From Pseudoalteromonas ruthenica (GTDB lineage Bacteria > Pseudomonadota > Gammaproteobacteria > Enterobacterales > Alteromonadaceae), in contig NZ_CP023396.1 in the NCBI RefSeq assembly GCF_008808095.1, forward strand, positions 434,001-498,000: 64,000 nt of DNA. The letters are read 5' to 3'. The notes beneath the pieces were generated by a model. That model saw only the letters and a program-made list of their open reading frames with translations. It made no database searches and was not told where the DNA came from. Shown one piece after another: positions 29,865 to 39,647 of the stretch. Within the stretch, counting starts at the first letter, position 1. Each line of letters opens with the position of its first letter. The translations under genes were made by a program, and so were the position numbers.

Positions 29865-31756
29865 GATTTTTCAACTCCTTGTGGTAAGCGGCGATAACGT
29901 TGTCTTTTTCTTGATTCAAGTTGCATTTTATTGCGCAGCAGAATTTCCGGATCGTCAGGGATCTTGCGCAATAACTGATTCAACTGCTGGGCGCGCTCGC
30001 GCTCCTCAGGCGTCAGCTCACTGGCTTGTGCCGCCAGTTGTTGCTCTGTGCCCTGCTGATCACCTTGCTGTTGCTGCATTTGCTGAGCTTGTTGCTGTTG
30101 TTCAGCACTTTGCGCTTTATCGCCTTGTTGGTGCTCGCCATTTTGGCGTTGCTGCTGTTGCTGCGACTGTTCACTGTCGCTTTGTTTAGACTCAGACTCG
30201 GTGGGTTGTTGCCCACTCGATTCATCGTTTGCTTGGGCACTGTTTTGCGGGTCATTGTTGTTTGCGTCGTTACGCTGACCGGCGCTTTGTTGTTGCCCTT
30301 GTTGTGACTGTTGTTGCTCACCTTGCTGCTGATTATCGTTGTCTTGCTCTGTTTGCTGCTTATTTTGTGAGGAGTCTTGCTCGTTATTTCCTTGTTGTGA
30401 TTCCTGTTGCTGTTGTTGGCGCATTTGTTCCACTAATGCTTTGTTCCGTGCAGCCGATTCGAGCTCAGGATTTTTTTCCAGCGCTTGCTGATAACGCTCA
30501 ATTGCCTCATCAAGTTGCCCTAATTGCGCCAGGGCGTTGCCTTGGTTGTACAGCCCTTGCGCTGAATTGTCTGAAGCAAAGGCATCAAGAGCGCCTTGGT
30601 AATCCTGTTGTTGATATTTTGCTGCTCCGGCTATCAGCGGGTTTTCAGTTTGGCTGGCCTGATCATAGGCCTCGTGCTGATAAGCGGATAGGGCGTTTTG
30701 CTGTTCGTTGTTAAACCAGCTCTGCCACTGCGCCGCATAGGCCTTAGGTTGTGGCAGTAGCACCATAAAGGCGCACAGAACTAAAGCGCGACGGCCCATT
30801 AGCCATAACATTAACGGCACGATTAGCAGGGTTAAATAGATGCCGGCATCAATGCGCCATAAGGTCTGTTTATTGTCCTGTTGCAATTCTTGCTGCTGTT
30901 GCTTGGTGCTCTGCAGTACCGAGGGGTTTGCCGCACTTGCTTGATAGCGTAATAACTTTCCGTTGCCGGCTTGGGCCAAGCGCTGGAGACGTGAAAAGTC
31001 GGTGGTAGGGATAACGATTTGCCCGTACTGATCTTTAAGAAAACCCCCATCTGGCAAGTTAATCGGGGCACCCTCGGCAGTACCTATGGCATAAATATGT
31101 AAGCGATAGTCATGACTGGCGAGCCAATCACGGACATCCGCTTCTTCATCGGCATCTATGCCATCGCTCAGTAAGATCACATCGCCACGTGCATAGCCTG
31201 CTTGGCTGAGTAACTCTTGTGCCTGTGTCAGACCAGCAAGCACATTACTGCCTTGTCCGGGCATAATATCTGGGCTGAGACTGGGAATCAGATTGGTCAA
31301 CGTCTGACTATCTGAGGTTAAGGGCGAAATTGTATAGGCATCATTGGCGTAAGCAACCAGCGCAGTTTCTCCTTCGGTGAACAAATCCACCATATCCAGA
31401 GCTTTATAGCGTGCTTGTTGCAGTCGGCTTGGGGCGATATCGGTGCTATACATTGAGCGCGACATATCCATGACTAACACCCGGGCCATTTTGCTTTGAT
31501 AGACTGGCACCTCTTTTTTGCTAAAGCTTGGGCCGGCAATCGCCACTACCATCAAGGCCATAAGCAAAGTACTTAATACATGACTAGGTGCTCGCTTTTG
31601 CTGGCCTTGACTCAGGACCTGTGTTGCCAAGTGCGGAGCAATAAGTTGGCTATTGCTAGGTTGGCGTTTGCTCCCAGTGAGCCGCCAGAGCATGTACAAA
31701 GCCACCACTATCAGCAACCACAATGCATCGGGGCGAATAAACGTAAACTCGGTCAT
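29858..31756 (-). CDS. BatB/BatC fusion: VWA domain, TPR and Gln-rich tail
   Basis: A 632-residue protein. Two N-terminal helices flank a von Willebrand factor A domain whose MIDAS motif is DMSRS, and a third membrane helix lies near LTLLIVPLMLWLMG. Then come TPR units (YNQGNALAQLGQLDEAIERY) and an extremely Gln/Asn/Ser-rich tail with several Q runs before a conserved end (NQLLRKIPDDPEILLRNKM). BatB and BatC, separate in Bacteroides, are fused here, as in many proteobacteria. It overlaps batA by 4 bases. Confidence 0.88.
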   Translation of the reverse strand: MTEFTFIRPDALWLLIVVALYMLWRLTGSKRQPSNSQLIAPHLATQVLSQGQQKRAPSHVLSTLLMALMVVAIAGPSFSKKEVPVYQSKMARVLVMDMSRSMYSTDIAPSRLQQARYKALDMVDLFTEGETALVAYANDAYTISPLTSDSQTLTNLIPSLSPDIMPGQGSNVLAGLTQAQELLSQAGYARGDVILLSDGIDADEEADVRDWLASHDYRLHIYAIGTAEGAPINLPDGGFLKDQYGQIVIPTTDFSRLQRLAQAGNGKLLRYQASAANPSVLQSTKQQQQELQQDNKQTLWRIDAGIYLTLLIVPLMLWLMGRRALVLCAFMVLLPQPKAYAAQWQSWFNNEQQNALSAYQHEAYDQASQTENPLIAGAAKYQQQDYQGALDAFASDNSAQGLYNQGNALAQLGQLDEAIERYQQALEKNPELESAARNKALVEQMRQQQQQESQQGNNEQDSSQNKQQTEQDNDNQQQGEQQQSQQGQQQSAGQRNDANNNDPQNSAQANDESSGQQPTESESKQSDSEQSQQQQQRQNGEHQQGDKAQSAEQQQQAQQMQQQQGDQQGTEQQLAAQASELTPEERERAQQLNQLLRKIPDDPEILLRNKMQLESRKRQRYRRLPQGVEKSW

Positions 31757-32748
31757 GCATCACCTACTACAGCTTGCTGCTTCAGTTGTCGCCATAAAGC
31801 AGCCAAAAATAACATCAATAAAGCGCCGCTTAGGGGCAGGTAAAACAAGGCATCCACTGGGCGGAATGTTTGCTCTTGCTCAGCTTGTGGCTCGAGCGCA
31901 TCCAATTCTTTATAAATATTGGCCAAACTTTGGGTGTCTGTGGCGCGAAAATACTGACCGCCGGTCTGCTCTGCAATGGTTTTTAGCAGCGATTCGTCGA
32001 GCATGGCCCCAGAGCTGCCAAGCATAGAGAACAACCCGCCTTGGTTGCGGCCATCTGCGCCCACACCCACGGTATAGACTTTGACGCCGGCGTCTTTGGC
32101 CAAAATAAGCGCCTCTTCGGGTTTCAGGTTACCAGCGGTGTTTTGGCCATCGGTGAGTAAGATCACTACCTTGTTTGATTGTGACTTTTCATTAAAGCGC
32201 TTCACCGACAGCCCAAGGGCATCACCAATGGCGGTGGCACGTCCTACTAAACCAATTTGTGATTCTTCGAGCATTTGCGCCACAGTGTCAACGTCGCGTG
32301 TTAGTGGCGTTTGTAAAAACGCGGTGTCGGCAAATAAAATAAGCCCCAGCTGATCGCCACGGCGTTGGCTAATAAACTCACTGAGCACCGCTTTAACGAC
32401 ACTAAGGCGGTCGACGAATCGCCCTTGATAAGCCATATCTTGCTCACGCATTGACCCAGATAAGTCCACCGCCAGCATAATGTCACGGCCTGGCTCTGAG
32501 AGGGTGATGGGTTCACCACGAAACACCGGATTGGCAGCGCTGGCTACAACAAGCGCCCAGACAATTGCGAGTAACCAGTGTGGCCACTTGCGGCTGGGCG
32601 TGACCTTGGTATTGGTCATTCCCATGTGTGCCAATGCGTGAATGCGCAGCATCAAGGTGCTATGGTGTTTTTGTTTGCCAGCGATGAGCGCAATAAGCCA
32701 AGGCAAAGGCAGCAGGGCAAAAGCCCAGGACCAAGCAAATTCAAACAT
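31753..32748 (-). CDS. BatA-like VWA-domain membrane protein
   Basis: A 331-residue protein with N-terminal helices, a VWA domain with MIDAS DLSGS (in MLAVDLSGSMREQDMA), the further motifs TPLTRDVDTV and LLTDGQNTAG, and a C-terminal transmembrane helix. It belongs to the MoxR-linked aerotolerance operon. BatA and BatB are thought to form a membrane complex. Its start overlaps the DUF4381 gene by 8 bases. Confidence 0.9.
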   Translation of the reverse strand: MFEFAWSWAFALLPLPWLIALIAGKQKHHSTLMLRIHALAHMGMTNTKVTPSRKWPHWLLAIVWALVVASAANPVFRGEPITLSEPGRDIMLAVDLSGSMREQDMAYQGRFVDRLSVVKAVLSEFISQRRGDQLGLILFADTAFLQTPLTRDVDTVAQMLEESQIGLVGRATAIGDALGLSVKRFNEKSQSNKVVILLTDGQNTAGNLKPEEALILAKDAGVKVYTVGVGADGRNQGGLFSMLGSSGAMLDESLLKTIAEQTGGQYFRATDTQSLANIYKELDALEPQAEQEQTFRPVDALFYLPLSGALLMLFLAALWRQLKQQAVVGDA

Positions 32749-33172
32749 CGATGCGCTCCTTGGTTTTAAATTGCTTTATGGCTTGGTGCAGCTTGTTTTT
32801 TAGCTCATCGCTTACCGCTCTAGGCTGATATAACTGCTGCAACTCCCGGGCGTTAAAATCAATATCACTTAATAGAGTCAATACTTGGCTCCAGCGCTCG
32901 GCACTGAGCGCCGCTACACGCGTACCATAGTAATGTTTGCCTAACCGTTTGAGCAGTTGATGCAAACGGGCGGCATCTTGGCTCTGCGCCAAGCGCAGTG
33001 CTTCGCGTTTGGCGCGGTTATGGCGGCGTTGACGCACATACAGGGCCAGCGCCAATACCGCAGCAATCAACAGCACAGCAGCGATAACCCACCAGGCGGG
33101 GCCTGGCGGCCAAGCACTTACCTGCTCAGGGACCATGACATCGTCTAATTGAGAAAGGGGATTGCCTTGCAT
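32741..33172 (-). CDS. DUF4381 membrane protein of the MoxR/Bat operon
   Basis: A 143-residue protein with one transmembrane helix (PAWWVIAAVLLIAAVLALAL) preceded by a short periplasmic LSQLDDVMVPEQVSAWPPGP segment, then a basic cytoplasmic region. The DUF4381 family is consistently found between DUF58 and BatA genes. The function is unknown. It starts directly after the DUF58 stop. Confidence 0.85.
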   Translation of the reverse strand: MQGNPLSQLDDVMVPEQVSAWPPGPAWWVIAAVLLIAAVLALALYVRQRRHNRAKREALRLAQSQDAARLHQLLKRLGKHYYGTRVAALSAERWSQVLTLLSDIDFNARELQQLYQPRAVSDELKNKLHQAIKQFKTKERIDV

Positions 33173-34138
33173 TTATGCACTCCGAAGCGAAAATTGTTGC
33201 TCAAGGGCACTGGCAGCGGAAATCTCCACCAGTGAGTGGCAATGGCGAGATAAACGCTGTAGGCGCTGCGAGTCAAATTGCTGTGCTTGGCGATGATAGC
33301 GGCGGCGAAATTGGGCATCATCCAGGGCCAAACTTATTTTACCCCGGCCGGTGTCAACGTTGATGGTGTCATTGAATTGTGGCAGTTGGCGCTCGAACGG
33401 GTCGCTAATGACACCGGCCACCACTTCACAATGGCGTGCCAGGTGCTGCAGTTGACGCTCTATAGCATCGCCGTATTCATCGTTGAGCTCAACAAAGTCA
33501 CTGAGCAAATACACCACACTGCCTGGCTTGGCTAATTGGTTCATGCGTTGCAACTGGCTGAGCAGGTTCCCCGCGTGTACTTGCTCGCCAATGTCTGCAT
33601 GCTGCATGTCTTGCATTGCATGAAGTACCCTCAATACCGCTTTATCACGGCTTTGTGGGCGAAACTCATGGTGCTGCTGTTCGTTAAATACCAAGGCGCC
33701 AAGTTTATCGCCGCGTTTACACGCCGACCAAGCCACCAGCGCAGCCACATGAGCGGCTTGCACCGATTTGAATACAAACTGTGAGCCAAACTGCATCGAC
33801 GAGCTAAGATCGACCATTAGCAACATAGGGCGTTCTTTTTCCTCTTGAAAAAGCTTGGTGTGCGCTTCGCCAGTACGAGCGGTGACGCGCCAGTCGATAC
33901 TGCGCACATCATCGCCTTGCTGGTAATGGCGCACCTCAGCAAACTCCATACCACGGCCTTTATGCGGGGCCAGATACTGACCACTTAGCGGGCTGCGTAA
34001 ACGCTTTTGAACCGCCAAATCCAGCAGCTGGGTTTTGCTTTTATAATATGTCAGCTCTTTCAGTGACAGGCTATGACCATTGCTGTGCAGCTTTTCAAGC
34101 CAGTACGCCACTGAGTGAGTGGGGGCCTGATTGTTCAT
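33173..34138 (-). CDS. DUF58 domain protein
   Basis: A 321-residue cytoplasmic protein. The DUF58 signature is GRGMEFAEVRHYQQGDDVRS followed by IDWRVTARTGEAHTKLFQEE, leading into a VWA-like MLLMVDLSSSM. Such proteins are partners of MoxR ATPases. Its start overlaps the moxR stop by one base (TAATG), which fits tight coupling. No catalytic activity is known. Confidence 0.9.
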   Translation of the reverse strand: MNNQAPTHSVAYWLEKLHSNGHSLSLKELTYYKSKTQLLDLAVQKRLRSPLSGQYLAPHKGRGMEFAEVRHYQQGDDVRSIDWRVTARTGEAHTKLFQEEKERPMLLMVDLSSSMQFGSQFVFKSVQAAHVAALVAWSACKRGDKLGALVFNEQQHHEFRPQSRDKAVLRVLHAMQDMQHADIGEQVHAGNLLSQLQRMNQLAKPGSVVYLLSDFVELNDEYGDAIERQLQHLARHCEVVAGVISDPFERQLPQFNDTINVDTGRGKISLALDDAQFRRRYHRQAQQFDSQRLQRLSRHCHSLVEISAASALEQQFSLRSA

Positions 34139-35094
34139 TAGGGCACAGCCACTCGCTCGAGAATGTGCTGCAACACTTGGTCTTTGGTGATGCCATCGGC
34201 TTGCGCTTCATAACTTAAAATGATGCGATGGCGCAGCACGTTGTGGAACACCGCTTGAATATCTTCGGGGCTGACAAAGTCACGACCCTCTAGCCAAGCA
34301 TGGGCTCGCGCAGCACGGTCAAGGGCTATGGTGGCACGGGGGCTGGCACCATACTCTAGCCAGCTAGCGAGCTGGTCATCCAGTTGCTTGCCATCACGAG
34401 TCGCCATAATGAGTTGCACTAGGTACTGTTCCAACGGCTCGGCTAAGTGCAAGGCTAATACTTCCTTGCGCGCAGCAAATAAATCCGCCTGGGTGAGCGG
34501 CTCAATACGGGCGTGTTCACCCTCAAGTGCTTCGCCGCGCGTCAGCCGTAAAATGGCGAGCTCGGAGTCTGCATCGGGGTAGTCAATATTAAGGTGTAGT
34601 AGGAACCGGTCAAGCTGAGCTTCGGGCAGTGGGTAGGTGCCTTCCTGTTCGAGCGGATTTTGCGTCGCCATTACCATAAACAGTTGCTCTAGCGGATAGG
34701 TGTTTTTACCCACGGTAATTTGCCGCTCTGCCATGGCTTCTAATAATGCCGATTGCACTTTTGCTGGTGCCCGGTTTATTTCGTCGGCTAACACTAAGTT
34801 ATGGAAAAGCGGGCCTGGCTCAAATACAAATTCGCTGGTTTGCTGACGATAGATATCGGTTCCAGTCACATCTGAGGGCAGTAGGTCAGGGGTGAACTGA
34901 ATGCGTTGAAAACTCCCCTCCAACCCTTTGGCCAGCGCATTCACAGCCCGCGTTTTGGCAAGCCCAGGTGGCCCTTCCACCAATAAGTGACCATCAGCGA
35001 GAACAGCAATTAATAATGCTTGAGTCAAATGGGGTTGGCCGATAATTTCGCTATCGAGGTAGGTTTTTAATTGTGCAAACTTAGCAACTGCCAT
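34138..35094 (-). CDS. MoxR-family AAA+ ATPase
   Basis: A 318-residue AAA+ ATPase with Walker A EGPPGLAKT, Walker B VLADEINRAPAKVQSALLEA and the sensor segment ATQNPLEQEGTYPLPEAQLD. MoxR proteins act as chaperones for maturation of VWA proteins; here three VWA/DUF58 genes lie downstream in the same operon. The ATG at 35094 gives MAVAKFAQLKTYL, like the family. ATG 35118 or the longer frame to 35172 are less probable. The first gene of the six-gene unit. Confidence 0.92.
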   Translation of the reverse strand: MAVAKFAQLKTYLDSEIIGQPHLTQALLIAVLADGHLLVEGPPGLAKTRAVNALAKGLEGSFQRIQFTPDLLPSDVTGTDIYRQQTSEFVFEPGPLFHNLVLADEINRAPAKVQSALLEAMAERQITVGKNTYPLEQLFMVMATQNPLEQEGTYPLPEAQLDRFLLHLNIDYPDADSELAILRLTRGEALEGEHARIEPLTQADLFAARKEVLALHLAEPLEQYLVQLIMATRDGKQLDDQLASWLEYGASPRATIALDRAARAHAWLEGRDFVSPEDIQAVFHNVLRHRIILSYEAQADGITKDQVLQHILERVAVP

Positions 35095-35353
35095 AAGTGT
35101 ACGTATCCTTGCCGGCATAAATGAAACAGAGCAACCTAAATGGTGGGGGAACCCAGCCCTAGGTTGGCGCAACGCCCTTTAGGCACTGCACTGTTTAAAA
35201 AGTTCGATTGATTTTACTCACAATTACATAGTTTTAAAGTCTTGTTTTTATTTTCATCGTACCCAGTTCTTAACTATTGTTGTAGCTGGCGCAGGAATTT
35301 TAGCGTCACTATTGGCATTGCGCTTTGGGTTGTTTTAGAATCGAGGAAATATT

Positions 35354-35370
35354 AACAGGTCAGACCTGTC
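35354..35370 (+). promoter_or_regulatory. FadR-type operator upstream of fadIJ
   Basis: AACAGGTCAGACCTGTC contains the perfect 7-bp inverted repeat ACAGGTC-A-GACCTGT. It agrees at 13 of 16 defined positions with the E. coli FadR consensus as I recall it (AACTGGTCNGACCAGTT). It ends 18 bases before the fadI ATG, so a bound repressor would block transcription or early elongation. A fadR gene lies at 59605-60318. Confidence 0.8.
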
Positions 35371-35387
35371 AGCAGGAGAAGCATTTT

Positions 35388-36698
35388 ATGTCTGAGCAAA
35401 CAAAATTAACAACACGCAACGGGGAGCGCATCGCCATTGTTAGCGGCCTGCGTACGCCTTTTGCAAAACAAGCTACCGCCTTTCACCACGTCCCAGCACT
35501 CGATTTAGGCAAGCTGGTCGTCAACGAAATGCTTGAGCGCTTGGACTTTGATCGCAAAGAAATTGATCAGTTGGTGTTTGGCCAAGTCGTGCAAATGCCC
35601 GAAGCGCCGAATATTGCCCGTGAAATTGTCCTGGGTACAGGCATGCCAGTCAATGTCGACGCTTACTCGGTATCACGGGCTTGTGCGACTAGCTTCCAAG
35701 CAATTGCCAATGTCGCTGAATCCATTATGGCGGGTCATACCCAAGTGGGTATTGCTGGCGGTGCAGACTCTTCTTCTGTCTTGCCTATTGGTGTAAGCAA
35801 GAAGCTGGCAGGCAGCCTTGTGGATTTAACCAAAGCGCGGACCCTATCGCAACGCTTGAAGATTTTCTCTAAGTTGCGTCCTAAAGATCTTATGCCAGTG
35901 CCTCCGGCGGTTGCCGAGTACTCAACTGGGCTTTCTATGGGGCAAACGGCAGAGCAAATGGCGAAAAGCCACAGCATTAGCCGCGCTGATCAAGATGCCC
36001 TAGCGCATCGCTCGCACACGTTAGCCAGCCAAGCTTGGGCTGAGGGCAAATTGACGCAGGAAGTTATGACTGCACATGTACCACCTTATAAGTCATTTAT
36101 TGAACAAGACAATAACATTCGTACCAATTCACAGCTTGAAGGCTATGCCAAATTGAAGCCGGTATTCGATCGCAAATACGGTAGCGTCACTGCCGCGAAC
36201 TCGACGCCATTAACCGATGGTGCGGCTGCGGTGATGCTGATGAATGAAAGCAAAGCCAAAGCGATGGGCTATGAAATCTTGGGTTACATCCGCAGTTATG
36301 CCTTCAGTGCCATCGGTGTGCAGGAGGATATGTTGATGGGTCCGGCACATTCTACCCCTGTTGCCCTAGACAGAGCGGGGATCACCTTAGGCGATCTAGA
36401 CCTAATTGAAATGCACGAGGCTTTCGCGGCGCAAACCTTAGCTAATATGAAAATGTTTGCTTCTGATAAGTTTGCCAAAGAGCAGCTTGGCCGTGATAAA
36501 GCCATTGGTGAAATTGACATGGACAAATTTAACGTCAACGGGGGCTCGCTAGCATATGGCCACCCCTTCGCCGCTACCGGAGCCCGTTTGATTACACAAA
36601 GTATTCATGAGCTTAACCGTCGCGGCGGTGGCTTAGCCCTAACTACGGCGTGTGCTGCCGGTGGTTTAGGTGCGGCCTTTGTATTGGAGAGCGCATAA
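35388..36698 (+). CDS. fadI: FadI, 3-ketoacyl-CoA thiolase
   Basis: A 436-residue thiolase of the fatty acid beta-oxidation trifunctional complex, cleaving 3-ketoacyl-CoA to acetyl-CoA. The nucleophilic Cys is in [12 protein letters not shown], a catalytic His in [16 protein letters not shown] and the second Cys in [10 protein letters not shown]. Length equals E. coli FadI. The ATG at 35388 follows AGGAGA; an upstream extension to 35325 would span the FadR palindrome. Its stop overlaps fadJ by one base. Confidence 0.97.
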   Translation: MSEQTKLTTRNGERIAIVSGLRTPFAKQATAFHHVPALDLGKLVVNEMLERLDFDRKEIDQLVFGQVVQMPEAPNIAREIVLGTGMPVNVDAYSVSRACATSFQAIANVAESIMAGHTQVGIAGGADSSSVLPIGVSKKLAGSLVDLTKARTLSQRLKIFSKLRPKDLMPVPPAVAEYSTGLSMGQTAEQMAKSHSISRADQDALAHRSHTLASQAWAEGKLTQEVMTAHVPPYKSFIEQDNNIRTNSQLEGYAKLKPVFDRKYGSVTAANSTPLTDGAAAVMLMNESKAKAMGYEILGYIRSYAFSAIGVQEDMLMGPAHSTPVALDRAGITLGDLDLIEMHEAFAAQTLANMKMFASDKFAKEQLGRDKAIGEIDMDKFNVNGGSLAYGHPFAATGARLITQSIHELNRRGGGLALTTACAAGGLGAAFVLESA

Positions 36699-38884
36699 TG
36701 ACAACAGAATCCGTATTTAGTTTTGAGTTAAACGATGAACGCGTTGGCATCGTCACTATTGACGTGCCAGGCGAGAAAATGAACACCTTGCGCGCCAGTT
36801 TTGCTGAGCAGCTGCAAGACATTGTTCGCACCGCCAACGAAAATAACGTCAAAGGCTTGGTATTTACCAGCGCCAAGCCAGATAACTTCATTGCCGGCGC
36901 CGATATCAACATGCTTGATAACGCTCATTCACGTGAAGAAGCCTTAGCGCTATCGACCATGTGTCAGGAAGCGTTTTTTGAACTGGAAAAGCTGCCTTAT
37001 CCCACCGTCGCGGCTATTCATGGTGCCGCCCTAGGCGGGGGCTTAGAGTTTGCCTTGGCATGTGATTATCGGGTGTGCAGCGACAGTGATATTACCAAAA
37101 TGGGCTTGCCTGAAGTGCAGCTTGGCCTACTCCCAGGTGGCGGCGGCACACAGCGTTTACCTAAATTAGTGGGCTTGCAGAAAGCCTTAGAGTGGATGCT
37201 AACCGGCAAGCAAGTGCGTGCTAAGCAAGCGAAAAAAGCTGGCCTCGTCAATGATAGTGTCCCTCACAGTGTTTTACTTGAAGTGGCGTGTAAGTACGCA
37301 CTTAAAGGCAAAGCGCGTGCAACTAAGCCGCCGTTGGATAAAGTATCGGCGTTGTTGGAGTCTAACCCATTTGGTCGCAACCTGATTTTCAAAAAAGCGG
37401 CTGAAAACGTCGCCAAAAAGACCGGTGGTCATTACCCTGCAACGGATAATATTATTAAGGCGGTGCGCGCCAGCGTTGAGCTAGATACCCTCAAAGCCTA
37501 CAAAACCGAAGCCGACGGCTTTGCCGATTTAGTGATGAGTGATGTATCGAAATCGCTGCGCGGTATCTTCTTTGCTACCACGGAAATGAAAAAAGAGTGG
37601 CGCGCCGATGATGCTCCGAGCACCGATAAAGTAGCCGTGCTGGGCGGCGGCTTAATGGGAGCCGGTATCACGCATGTCAGTGCCATCAAAGCGGGCGTGC
37701 CGGTGCGTGTCAAAGACGTTGCCCATAAAGGCATTAGTGGGGCGATGAATTACAGCTACAAGCTATTAGAGAAAAAACGCAAGCGTCGTATTATCTCCAA
37801 AGCGCAGTTGCAAGAGCAGATGAGCCGTATTACCGGCACCACTGATTACAGTGGCTTTGCGCATGTAGATATGGTGATTGAAGCGGTATTTGAAGATCTC
37901 AAGCTGAAGCAATCAATGGTTGCCGATATTGAAAGCCATGGCCAAGCACACACTATTTTCGCTAGTAACACCTCGTCACTGCCCATTGCCCAAATTGCTG
38001 AGCAAGCGCAGCGCCCAGAGAATGTTATTGGCTTGCATTACTTCTCGCCGGTAGAAAAAATGCCGCTGGTGGAAATTATCCCCCATGCAGGCACCAGCGA
38101 GCAGACCATCGCCCGTACGGTGAGCTTTGCCCGTAAACAAGGCAAAACACCCATAGTGGTGAAGGATAAAGCCGGCTTCTTTGTAAACCGTATCTTGGCG
38201 CCTTATGTAAACGAAGCAGCCAACCTATTGCTAGCCGGTGAGCCAATCGAGAAAATCGACAAAGCCTTGGTTGAATTTGGCTTCCCAGTGGGGCCATTAG
38301 CCTTACTTGATGAAGTGGGCATCGATATCGGTTCTAAGATAGCGCCTATCTTGGAAAAAGAACTGGGTGAGCGTTTTAAAGCCCCTGATGCGTTTAGCCG
38401 CTTAATCGATAACAAGCGACTAGGACGCAAATCAGGCCGTGGTTTCTACGATTACTCGAAAAAGGACAAAAAGCCTGACGAGTCAGTGTACGAACTTCTT
38501 GGCGTGACTCCGGCTCCTAAGTTGAACAAAGAGCAAATAGCCGAGCGTTGTGTTATGCAAATGCTTAACGAAGCGGCGCGCTGTTTGGATGAGGGCATTG
38601 TTGCGAGCGCCCGTGATGGCGATATTGGTGCCATCTTCGGTATTGGCTTCCCACCTTTCCATGGCGGACCTTTCAGCTACATGGATAAGTTAGGGCTGAG
38701 CAATGTGTGCTCAACGCTATCGAGCTATGCCCAGCAAAACGAGGTGTTCACGCCAGCCCCCGCTTTGGTGGCAATGGCTGAAAAAGGGCAGCGTTTTTAT
38801 GACCAAGACGCGGCGCCACAGGAGACGGTCGAGCAGGATACTGCAGAGCAGGGGACCGATGACCCCTCGACGCAACCATCTTGA
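36698..38884 (+). CDS. fadJ: FadJ, beta-oxidation multifunctional alpha subunit
   Basis: A 728-residue protein. The N-terminal enoyl-CoA hydratase half has the oxyanion segments FIAGADINML and HGAALGGGLEFALACDYR. The C-terminal 3-hydroxyacyl-CoA dehydrogenase half has the NAD site VLGGGLMGAGI and GLHYFSPVEKMPLVEIIP. It hydrates and oxidises acyl-CoA intermediates for FadI. An acidic, low-complexity tail of about 25 residues extends beyond the usual end. Overlap with fadI (TAATG) makes a two-gene operon. Confidence 0.97.
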   Translation: MTTESVFSFELNDERVGIVTIDVPGEKMNTLRASFAEQLQDIVRTANENNVKGLVFTSAKPDNFIAGADINMLDNAHSREEALALSTMCQEAFFELEKLPYPTVAAIHGAALGGGLEFALACDYRVCSDSDITKMGLPEVQLGLLPGGGGTQRLPKLVGLQKALEWMLTGKQVRAKQAKKAGLVNDSVPHSVLLEVACKYALKGKARATKPPLDKVSALLESNPFGRNLIFKKAAENVAKKTGGHYPATDNIIKAVRASVELDTLKAYKTEADGFADLVMSDVSKSLRGIFFATTEMKKEWRADDAPSTDKVAVLGGGLMGAGITHVSAIKAGVPVRVKDVAHKGISGAMNYSYKLLEKKRKRRIISKAQLQEQMSRITGTTDYSGFAHVDMVIEAVFEDLKLKQSMVADIESHGQAHTIFASNTSSLPIAQIAEQAQRPENVIGLHYFSPVEKMPLVEIIPHAGTSEQTIARTVSFARKQGKTPIVVKDKAGFFVNRILAPYVNEAANLLLAGEPIEKIDKALVEFGFPVGPLALLDEVGIDIGSKIAPILEKELGERFKAPDAFSRLIDNKRLGRKSGRGFYDYSKKDKKPDESVYELLGVTPAPKLNKEQIAERCVMQMLNEAARCLDEGIVASARDGDIGAIFGIGFPPFHGGPFSYMDKLGLSNVCSTLSSYAQQNEVFTPAPALVAMAEKGQRFYDQDAAPQETVEQDTAEQGTDDPSTQPS

Positions 38885-38909
38885 TGGCTCTGCCAATCGC
38901 CTAACACTT

Positions 38910-38937
38910 AGCGCTGGTTTTTAACTGGCGCTTTTTT
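38910..38937 (+). terminator. Intrinsic terminator after fadJ
   Basis: The arms AGCGC..GTT and AAC..GCGCT, with a small TG/TG internal mismatch, are followed by six T residues, 26 bases after the fadJ stop. Confidence 0.8.
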
Positions 38938-39083
38938 ATGCCACAGGCTTAGGCCGCGACGTGCTCAAAGGCGCTAAAAAGGCACTCTGGTTGCTGCTTA
39001 GGGTGATGAACTTACGACTTTGGTGTGGTTAATAACTGAGCGTAAAAATGCTAAACTGCGCGCCTACATTCAGTGGGGGTTGT

Positions 39084-39275
39084 ATGTTGTTGTTAGTGAG
39101 TGTGTGTTTTGCTTTGTTGTTGTTTTTTGTGGCGTCGTTTAAAGGCATGCCAGCAAAACGCTGGGCGCTGGCGGGTGGCTTAATTGGCCCGGTCGCGTTA
39201 GCGCTGTTTAACGTGCATTATCGTCGTGCATTAATGCGCAGCGTTGCCCGCTGCGGTATCATCTGGCGACCTTAG
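39084..39275 (+). CDS. Small hypothetical membrane protein
   Basis: A 63-residue protein not recognised. One or two hydrophobic segments (LLLVSVCFALLLFFVASF and LAGGLIGPVALALF) with basic residues between and after them indicate an inner-membrane protein. The ATG at 39084 follows a G-rich ribosome site (GGGGG). The frame extends upstream to an ATG at 39048, which would add 12 unremarkable residues. It stands alone, with no neighbour that suggests a role. Confidence 0.55.
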   Translation: MLLLVSVCFALLLFFVASFKGMPAKRWALAGGLIGPVALALFNVHYRRALMRSVARCGIIWRP

Positions 39276-39647
39276 TATCCTAGAGTCAAAACATTGCGTG
39301 AGCAGTACGAAAAGGGAATAGGCAAGGTTAATGCGTGTCACCCTGATATGCAACATATAACTTAGCGCTGAATAATAAGCAGCCGTGGTTCGTTTGCGAG
39401 GCTCGTTAGTGCCATAGGCTAATGGCACCATCCAACTTAGACTATAAGCCTCGTTTCATAACGTTTTTCCCCAAACAATCATATCAATTCATCAGTGCCA
39501 CAGAGTGAATTTGTTACCGCGAGTGATTGTCTTTGTACAACCAAATAGATCATCATTAAAACTGCTTGGGTGAGGGAACCACTGGGTTACTGTTTCCCCT
39601 AGCGAGAGCTACCCCTAACATGCAGGCATTTAGCCAAGGAGAGTATT
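39276..39647. other. 372-base intergenic region with nested inverted repeats
   Basis: No supported gene. It contains an outer inverted repeat CGAGGCT (39397-39403) / AGCCTCG (39447-39453) enclosing an inner hairpin GTGCCAT (39409-39415) / ATGGCAC (39422-39428). No T run follows, so it is not a simple terminator. A structured RNA or a remnant of a mobile element are possible. A minus-strand frame of 66 codons here looks like noise. Confidence 0.5.

Noticed and set aside
39231..39431. A 66-codon minus-strand frame in the 39.3 kb intergenic region.
   Set aside because: No ribosome site, no recognisable feature and it overlaps inverted repeats.
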